The notes below the pieces were generated by a model. That model was not told where the DNA came from, did not search any database, and saw nothing but the letters and a program-made list of their open reading frames with translations. A DNA stretch of 64,000 bases. It comes from Luteolibacter arcticus. GTDB lineage: Bacteria > Verrucomicrobiota > Verrucomicrobiia > Verrucomicrobiales > Akkermansiaceae. Shown here piece by piece: positions 58,251 to 64,000 of the stretch. The DNA lies in NCBI RefSeq assembly GCF_025950235.1, contig NZ_JAPDDT010000009.1:162303-226302 (forward strand). The letters are read 5' to 3'. Numbering within the stretch: the first letter of the stretch is position 1; each line of letters opens with the position of its first letter. The translations under genes and the position numbers were made by a program.

Positions 58251-58518
58251 TCTAACAGACTTCCCGTTCCAGCCCTTGCACCTTGCCCATCCCTCCGGTG
58301 CACTCCGCCCTTACGAAACCTTGCTTTCGCGAACCGTCGATCCTGTTCGCCATGTTGGAGCGACTTTTGCCGACCATTCCCGTGGCGGCACAGTGTCTGC
58401 GAAGAGAGCCTACACCGGGCTTCCCGGGATGGACGCGCAGACCGCGGAAACGAAGGCCAAATCTCCGCCGACGTGGATGCGCGCTCTTTGGCAGCATCAA
58501 CCAACCACATTGTACGAC

Positions 58519-59199
58519 ATGAAATCGATCCATTGCATTCTCGCCGCGGGACTCTTTACCTTCGCGGCGATCACTCCGCTCGCCGCCGAACACAAGGACG
58601 GCATCCTCATGAAGGACGGCAAGCTGATGACCCACAAGGACGGCGAGAACACCGAACTGCTGGAAGACGTCACCCTCAAGGACGGCACCAAGGTCACCCG
58701 CACCGGCGACGTCACCTCCGCCGACGGAACCGCTTGGAAGCTGCAGGAAGGCGACATGATCGCCGATGACGGCACCTTCCTCACTCACGTCATCACCGAT
58801 GGAGTATTCAAGAAGGACGGCAAGATTATGACCGTCAAAGCGGGTGAGAAAGCCGAACTCGCCGCCGAGACCGCCTTGAGCGACGGCACCAAGGTGATGA
58901 CCGACGGCAGCGTCGTTTCCAAGGACGGCAAGAAATGGAGTCTCAAGGACAACGACGCCATCCTCAGCGACGGCCGCGTGCTGCTTGAGGGCTCGGTGAT
59001 CGTGAAGGACAGCAAGCCCCTTCTGGTCAAGGAGTGCATGGGCGAGACGATCAAGAAGGAGATCTCGCTTGATGGCACCAAGATCCGCCCGGATCTCGCC
59101 GTGACCAAGAAAGACGGCGGCGGTGAAACCGCGCTCAAGAACGGCGACATCGTCAAGACGGACGGCACCATCCTGCGCGCCGGCGGCGGTACCGAATAA
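58519..59199 (+). CDS. Secreted DUF6799 repeat protein, 226 aa
   Basis: The ATG at 58519 gives a signal peptide (MKSIHCILAAGLFTFAAITP, cleavage near residue 23). The rest is an imperfect repeat of short DG(T/K)-containing strands (EHKDGILMKDGKLMTHKDGE, LKDGTKVTRTGDVTSADGTA, LSDGTKVMTDGSVVSKDGKK), consistent with DUF6799 and probably a beta-solenoid or repeated hairpin. The much longer upstream extension of the frame is antisense to the CAP remnant and spurious. Confidence 0.85.
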   Translation: MKSIHCILAAGLFTFAAITPLAAEHKDGILMKDGKLMTHKDGENTELLEDVTLKDGTKVTRTGDVTSADGTAWKLQEGDMIADDGTFLTHVITDGVFKKDGKIMTVKAGEKAELAAETALSDGTKVMTDGSVVSKDGKKWSLKDNDAILSDGRVLLEGSVIVKDSKPLLVKECMGETIKKEISLDGTKIRPDLAVTKKDGGGETALKNGDIVKTDGTILRAGGGTE

Positions 59200-59261
59200 T
59201 GGTGCAGTGGAAGTCATCCACACGAAGGCGCTCCGGCAACCCCGGCGCGCCTTCCGCGGCG

Positions 59262-60098
59262 TCACTGGCGATGACTGGCGCGATCCTGAGCGATGACGTC
59301 CTCCAGGAAGCCGATGTCGGGACGAGTGGTATGCGATCCGGAGCGCGTCCAAGCGCGTCCGAAGGCGCGGACCCAACGGTAGTCGGCCCGGGTGATGATG
59401 CCAACGAGCTTCCCATCCGCGGTAACAACCGGCCCACCGCTGTCCCCGGCGACGACCGGGGCGGTGAGCTTGAGATCCGCATGACGATCCGCTTCGCCCG
59501 TGGGGCGGCGACCGAGGATCTGGCCTTGGCTGGGCTCCCATTCGCCGCCACCGAAGCCGAAGGTGAAGACGCTGGCACCGTTCCCCAGCGCGCTTTCCGT
59601 CGCCCACTTGACGGCAGGGACATCCGCGTCGGCCTGGAGCAGCGCGAGATCGGCGGACTTGTCCTTCCAGACCACCCGATAGGAACGGACGACCGGACGA
59701 CCGCTGTGTTCGATGCAGAAGAGCCCGCCATGGCCTTTGACCGGCACGTGCGCGGCAGTAAGAAAATATCCGTCACCCAGCGAGACGGCCGAGCCGTAGC
59801 CTTCCGTCGTGGGCATCATGAGCTGGACTTCTCCACCGGGCTTCGCGACGGAGAGCGTCGGCGAGCCGCCGTCCGAAAGGATAGCACTGTGGCGCTGGAA
59901 AAACTGACCCACCGGACGGCCGGCGATGTGATCACCGGCGATGCGGACGGACGCCTCCGTTTTCCGCTTCATCGAATCCCGGGCGACCCACGATGAGACC
60001 GGTTCATCCTCGCGGACTTCGATGGTGGAGCATGAAGCACCGGCAAGAACGAGTGCCGCTGCAAGGAGATTTCGGATGGGACGGTGGAACTCGTTCAC
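59262..60098 (-). CDS. Trypsin-like serine protease lipoprotein, 278 aa
   Basis: The GTG start at 60098 gives a leader with lipobox AGASC (Cys23). The S1-type catalytic triad is His117 (FLTAAHVPVK), Asp150 (KSADLALLQ) and Ser220 (VVAGDSGGPVVTADGKLVG). It is a periplasmic or surface-anchored endopeptidase of the DegP/HtrA-unlike, PDZ-free trypsin type. Upstream in-frame Met at 60176 would disrupt the signal. It converges with the DUF6799 gene. Confidence 0.9.
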   Translation of the reverse strand: MNEFHRPIRNLLAAALVLAGASCSTIEVREDEPVSSWVARDSMKRKTEASVRIAGDHIAGRPVGQFFQRHSAILSDGGSPTLSVAKPGGEVQLMMPTTEGYGSAVSLGDGYFLTAAHVPVKGHGGLFCIEHSGRPVVRSYRVVWKDKSADLALLQADADVPAVKWATESALGNGASVFTFGFGGGEWEPSQGQILGRRPTGEADRHADLKLTAPVVAGDSGGPVVTADGKLVGIITRADYRWVRAFGRAWTRSGSHTTRPDIGFLEDVIAQDRASHRQ

Positions 60099-60441
60099 GT
60101 GTGGAAAACGGTTACCGCGGGAGACCTTCCTCCCCGGAAGCCGGGTGCTAAATGCCGTATCCGTTAAGAAACGCAAACCTAAAGCACTCTAACATTCTAA
60201 CATCTCCGGGATGCGCGGAAAAATACGCAGCCCCTACAAGCCCGACAAGGGTCAAGGATCGCTGCAAAACCAAAGGACGAATTTCCGGCCGTGTGCCCCA
60301 GGCCAAGGCCGTAACCTCCTGAAAATGATGGTGCCCGCGGCCCCTCCCCGAACCGCGGGCACCGTGCGTTGCCGCACTTGCCCGCACCTATGCGCGGGGA
60401 TCGCGGAAAAGCAAATCGCCGGCAGGTGCGGGATCTACGAG
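60099..60441. other. Intergenic region with terminator; no gene seen
   Basis: The 343-base gap between the protease start and the phytochrome-like kinase stop contains the protease promoter (AT-rich about 60176-60200, with tandem CTAACATT copies), the hairpin at 60330-60363 and no protein-like frame. Confidence 0.5.
60330..60363 (-). terminator. Hairpin terminator of the phytochrome-like kinase gene
   Basis: A perfect 11-bp stem GGTGCCCGCGG/CCGCGGGCACC with a 12-base loop lies 78 bases past the stop at 60442; on the minus strand it is followed by ATCATTTTC, a modest T-tract. Confidence 0.6.
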
Positions 60442-62631
60442 TCAGGCAAACGGCGTGGCCGACTCGCCCTCCGCAAGCGACACTGTGAAGTAGAAGACGG
60501 CCCCCTCCCCCGGGGCGGACTCGACCCACAGCCGCTGACCTTGACGCTGAATGATCTGCGCGCAGTAGGCGAGGCCTATGCCGGAGCCGGGCAGTTGACT
60601 CTCCCGGCCGCGGGCGAAGTAGTCGAACATCCGCTGCTGGTCTTTGATCGGAATTCCCCGCCCGTCGTCCCGGACAAAGACGACCGCCCCGTGAACCGGG
60701 TGATCCATGCTCCCCACCTGGACATGCAGTGGCCGGGCGCCGAAGCGGCCGTGCAGCACCGCATTCCGCACCAGATTGGAGAGGACGTGGCGCATCTGGA
60801 TGCGGAGCCCGCGGATGCGGGGTAGCGGCGAAATTCCGAAGCTCACGCTGTTTTCCGCTTGGCCGATGCGGAGCTGATCCACGACCTGCTCCGCCGCGCT
60901 GTGAAGGTCGATCTCCTCGATGACGTCGGACATCTCCGCCTCGGCGAAATCGAGCATCTCGGCGGTGAATTTCGCGAGGCCAGTGAGTGAGCGTTCTCCC
61001 ATTTCCGCGATCTTCGAGAAATCCGGGCTGAGTGAGTGGCCCAGACCGGAGCGCAGCATCGACAAGGCTAGGACCCCGGGCTGAAGCTGATTCTTCACCT
61101 CGTGGGCGACCACGCCGGCAAAGCGGCGGAGTTCGCGATTCGAGCGCTCCAAGCCAGCGGAGGAATGGCGGGCTAGGTCAAGAATGCCGGAGCGGACCTC
61201 GGTGACCAGCACCGTCGTCGCAGAGGGCCAAGGCGCGGAGGTGCCGCGAATGACTTCCTCGCGGCCCGCATTTCCCGACACCGACAGATCGCGGGTCCAG
61301 TGGCGGTGACGCACGGTTTCATCGCGGAATGTCAGCAGCCAGGATTCGTCGCCCAGATGAATGACGACCACGCCGGCAGCCCGAGGCAAGGACCCGGCGA
61401 GCGAGGAAAAGCGCTCCCCCGCGCGATCGGTGATGCATGGCCCCTCGGACGGAAGCTCCTTGAGAGCGTCGCGCAGGGCGGAAAGGGCCACAGGTTCCGG
61501 CACCGAGCCGCTGGTATGGATATCCGGTCCGGAGAAAACGGCGCCCCCATCCGCAGCGAAAAGCGCGACAAAGGCGGGCAGGGCACCGTGCAGTGTCTCG
61601 ATGAAGCCGCGGCCGTCCTTCAAGCCAGCCACAAGCCGGAGCGCCCGCTCCCGGGCCTCCGCGGCACTGCCATCTTCCAGGGCACGCTGCTTCACGGCGA
61701 TCTGGGCCGACAGAACGAGCGCGCACAAGCGGGTGGCGGCCCGTTGCTCATGGAAAATGTACTTCTGCCGTCGGTGCTGACAGATCACCAGCCCCCACAG
61801 GCGGTCATCGACCACCAGCGGCAGCGTCATGCCGGACGCCACCTCGAGTGCGGCGAGTTGACGGACCCACGTGGGGGAAAGGCTGCGAAGCACCGCCCGC
61901 GATAGATCGAGCGGTGCTCCATTCCGGGGACAAATCGAGGGCACCAGCGGCACCGGGGAGGCCGCTGCATCATGAAAGTAGCGGAGTTGCCCCGCCTCGA
62001 AGCGGCCTCGCGAGGCTGGCGGCAAGGCGGACGCGGGCACGTGGAGACCGAGCAGTGACTCCATGCCGTCCTCGTGCTCGTCCGCCACGATTTCACCGCT
62101 GCCATCCTCTTCCAACCGCGCCACCAGCACGCGGTCGAAGCCGGTGAAATGCTGGAGCTCCCGGGCAAGCATGCCGGCGATCTCGACCGGCTCGACCAGG
62201 CTGGCGACGGCCAGGAGCGAGCGGCTGACGAGCCGTAGGCTGGAGTCGGGACCCGGCGAGGGAGAGACCCATTGCTGGGGCACCGGGTCCCGCTCCATTT
62301 CCACAACCGTGATGCCGTCAGGCAGGGAGTGCGCGATGGCTTCGAACGTCATCACCGCTCCGCTTTTCCCTGGGGGAAGGACGGCCACGCGGAAGGACTT
62401 GGGATCCGTCCGCCATGCCTCCCGCAGGGAAGCCTCGACTAAAGCGCGAGCGGAGGGATCGACGAAGTCGAGAAAGGAGGCGCCTGCGAGATCGCGAGGG
62501 TCGCGACCAATCAAGTGCCCGGCATTCGCACTCACCTGGCTGATGAGGAAATCATCGCCATGCAGCGCGATCAAAAGGCCGTGGGGCTGGATGCCCCGGG
62601 ATAGGTCTGGGTCGGAAAAGTCCTCCATCAT
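60442..62631 (-). CDS. Phytochrome-like histidine kinase lacking bilin-binding residues, 729 aa
   Basis: Order: PAS (GIQPHGLLIALHGDDFLISQ, residues about 10-120), GAF (about 140-305), PHY (about 325-500) and a HisKA/HATPase core (His510 in FAGVVAHEVKNQLQP; DDGRGIPIKD; GSGIGLAYCAQII). The fold motifs of bacteriophytochromes are present (IQPHG, LRSLSP, DDRLWGLVICQH), but the Cys before the PAS domain is missing, PASDIP reads PASALP (Asp to Ala202), and the SPxH motif reads SPTW (His to Trp255). Bilin attachment and photochromic switching are therefore unlikely. It may sense another ligand or redox state. Confidence 0.9.
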   Translation of the reverse strand: MMEDFSDPDLSRGIQPHGLLIALHGDDFLISQVSANAGHLIGRDPRDLAGASFLDFVDPSARALVEASLREAWRTDPKSFRVAVLPPGKSGAVMTFEAIAHSLPDGITVVEMERDPVPQQWVSPSPGPDSSLRLVSRSLLAVASLVEPVEIAGMLARELQHFTGFDRVLVARLEEDGSGEIVADEHEDGMESLLGLHVPASALPPASRGRFEAGQLRYFHDAAASPVPLVPSICPRNGAPLDLSRAVLRSLSPTWVRQLAALEVASGMTLPLVVDDRLWGLVICQHRRQKYIFHEQRAATRLCALVLSAQIAVKQRALEDGSAAEARERALRLVAGLKDGRGFIETLHGALPAFVALFAADGGAVFSGPDIHTSGSVPEPVALSALRDALKELPSEGPCITDRAGERFSSLAGSLPRAAGVVVIHLGDESWLLTFRDETVRHRHWTRDLSVSGNAGREEVIRGTSAPWPSATTVLVTEVRSGILDLARHSSAGLERSNRELRRFAGVVAHEVKNQLQPGVLALSMLRSGLGHSLSPDFSKIAEMGERSLTGLAKFTAEMLDFAEAEMSDVIEEIDLHSAAEQVVDQLRIGQAENSVSFGISPLPRIRGLRIQMRHVLSNLVRNAVLHGRFGARPLHVQVGSMDHPVHGAVVFVRDDGRGIPIKDQQRMFDYFARGRESQLPGSGIGLAYCAQIIQRQGQRLWVESAPGEGAVFYFTVSLAEGESATPFA

Positions 62632-62978
62632 GGTCAGCCGGGAAATCCTCCGGCAAAGGGAACGGTGGTGATAAAAGGTTCGGGTTGCAGGCGGGGGACG
62701 ACAGCCGGCGCGCCACGACACAAGGTACGACAACCCTCGTACGTCGCGGAGCGCAGGAAACCGGTAGCAGTCATGGGCCGGAGGCGGAAAGAAGCCGCAC
62801 GTCGGGGGGAAAACGGCAAGCGAACTTGAATCTTATCCCCCACCGGTGGGCGCTCGCAACAAGAGCCTTCCGAAGGGTCCCTTCGGTTTTTCCGATGGCC
62901 CTTCCAAGCGGACCAAAATCGGATTGCAGGCGTCCGCGGCTTGTTAGACCGTGGGGCATCCCTGAAGGAATTCTCCCC
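62632..62978. promoter_or_regulatory. Divergent promoter region between the phytochrome-like kinase and LysR genes
   Basis: The 347-base gap holds no convincing gene. It contains an inverted repeat GTACGA-N6-TCGTAC at 62725-62742, likely an operator, whose half-site also occurs at 16641. Confidence 0.4.
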
Positions 62979-63869
62979 ATGAACTTCAACCATCTACACT
63001 ATTTCCACGTGGTTGCCCAGGAGGGCACGCTGGCCCGGGCGGCGAAGCGGCTGAACATCACCCAGCCCACGTTGAGCGGGCAACTCAAGCAGCTTGAAGG
63101 ACACTTCGGCCACAAGCTCTTCGACCGGGCGAGCGGTGCCCTGCGCCTCAACTCAAACGGACGCAAGGCCTTCGAGGTGACCCAGGAAATGTTCCGGCTT
63201 TCGTCACGACTGGATGAACTCTTCCCCGCCCGCCAATCGGAGCCGCGAATGCGCTTGGAAGTCGGCATCGCCACCACGGTGGGAAGATCCTTCGCCGTGG
63301 AGCGGTTCATCACCCTGTTCAAAAGCCAGCGCATCCTCACCCGGGTGCGGCAAGGCGACCACGAGTATCTCTTCCACGAACTCCTGGCCACCGGGCTTGA
63401 TGTGCTCATCACCGACAGCTTGCCGCACCGGCGCAAGGAGCGCGGCACCGATTGCCGTAAGCTCAGCTCCCCCGAATTCGTGATTGCCGGCGGCCGCAAG
63501 TTCGTGGCCAGCCTCAAGGAACCGACCTTGGAAGGACTGCACGGGCGCAGCTTCATCCACTATACAAGCCACAGCGCCTACCGCTTCGAGGTCGATCAAT
63601 ACCTCCGCGAACGGCGAATCGAACCTCGCGTAGTGGCCGAGGCGGACGACGTGTATGTGATCCGGGACGCCGTCGCCGCCGACATCGGTGCGGGCGTGTT
63701 GCCGCGTGCGGTGATCGAAGAGGCGAGCAATCGAAAGCGCTTCCACGTGCTGGCGACGCTAGACCGGAAATTCGAAATCTATGCGCTCTTTAACAAGCGT
63801 GACCCATCCGAAGAAGTGATGACTGCCCTCGAGATCCTCGCCGGCAACGACACGTCGGGGTCCTGTTGA
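62979..63869 (+). CDS. LysR family regulator (NhaR-like), 296 aa
   Basis: The N-terminal HTH reads MNFNHLHYFHVVAQEGTLAR, AAKRLNITQPTLSGQLKQLE, and the effector domain (about 95-290) has LEVGIATTVGRSFAVERFI, EYLFHELLATGLDVLITDSL. The N-terminus NFNHLHYFHVVA is typical of NhaR-type LysR regulators (sodium/proton stress). The start is preceded by GAAGGAA, a fair ribosome-binding site. It is divergent from the phytochrome-like kinase. No antiporter gene is in view. Confidence 0.92.
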   Translation: MNFNHLHYFHVVAQEGTLARAAKRLNITQPTLSGQLKQLEGHFGHKLFDRASGALRLNSNGRKAFEVTQEMFRLSSRLDELFPARQSEPRMRLEVGIATTVGRSFAVERFITLFKSQRILTRVRQGDHEYLFHELLATGLDVLITDSLPHRRKERGTDCRKLSSPEFVIAGGRKFVASLKEPTLEGLHGRSFIHYTSHSAYRFEVDQYLRERRIEPRVVAEADDVYVIRDAVAADIGAGVLPRAVIEEASNRKRFHVLATLDRKFEIYALFNKRDPSEEVMTALEILAGNDTSGSC

Positions 63870-63884
63870 AGGAACACTGCGAAA

Positions 63885-63900
63885 GGTGAATTAATTCACC
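63885..63900. repeat. 16-bp perfect palindrome GGTGAATTAATTCACC
   Basis: The perfect palindrome lies 15 bases after the LysR stop, AT-rich in the centre. It is too short and symmetric for a normal terminator, and could be a protein-binding site for a neighbouring mobile element or gene. Confidence 0.55.
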
Positions 63901-63927
63901 GCGCTTGAAGGTCCGGCACTTGGCTAA

Positions 63928-64000
63928 GAGGCTGTCTGAAAAATCATCTCCCCGCGGATTTTAATCTGTACTAGTTAGGTCAGGTATTGGAGAAGCTCGG
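63928..64000. mobile_element. Probable left end of an IS5-type insertion sequence
   Basis: GAGGCTGTCTGAAAAATC at 63928 follows CTAA (63924-63927), which fits IS5-family terminal repeats and their 4-base YTAR target. Only 73 bases are in the window, so the transposase and second end are not visible. The minus strand has a short open frame here ending at TAA, compatible with a transposase C-terminus. Confidence 0.5.

Overview
The window is a GC-rich bacterial chromosome segment. It has no rRNA, tRNA or CRISPR. The gene content suggests a soil or freshwater member of Verrucomicrobiota, perhaps near Luteolibacter or Haloferula: many secreted Gly-rich proteins, large two-component kinases, TIGR02587/TIGR02588 proteins, GH130 enzymes, and a PQQ-type soluble dehydrogenase. 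This placement is inferred from gene content, because there is no marker gene in view.

Layout. 1-2 kb: the C-terminal part of the helicase HrpB and a small membrane protein. 2-12 kb: a long minus-strand cluster, read right to left: coiled-coil secreted protein, small unknown, PPK2, RND adaptor, RND pump, an outer-membrane factor broken by two nonsense codons, and an SbmA/YddA-like ABC protein whose nucleotide-binding motifs are all degraded. 12-19 kb: two response regulators, a collagen-like secreted protein, an NTF2-like secreted protein and a PAS histidine kinase. Two matching palindromes lie upstream of the efflux cluster and of one regulator. 19-25 kb: a gene-remnant junction, a lipoprotein hydrolase, a SulP transporter, a LacI-type regulator and the TIGR02588/TIGR02587 pair. 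25-42 kb: an island of small stress-type genes (four-helix DUF2383 and DUF892 proteins, topoisomerase IB, DUF1737, fasciclin, glycine zipper, flavin/PLP-type stress protein) mixed with a GH130/glycosyltransferase pair, three single-domain or NarL-type response regulators and decayed kinase fragments.

42-55 kb is the signalling core: a GAF-GAF-PAS kinase, a free-standing histidine-kinase dimerisation domain, a 2090-residue soluble hybrid kinase with eleven near-identical 92-residue HAMP-type repeats and three receiver domains, and a co-translated REC-GAF-kinase-REC protein followed by a cupin. 55-64 kb: a second GH130 enzyme, small membrane proteins, a decayed CAP-domain gene, a DUF6799 protein, a trypsin-like lipoprotein, a phytochrome-like kinase lacking the usual bilin-binding residues, a LysR/NhaR-type regulator and a probable insertion-sequence end at the right edge.

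Taken together the region looks like a stress and envelope-defence segment with many sensors and few DNA-binding outputs. Several genes are in visible decay (nonsense codons, frameshifts, chimeric junctions).
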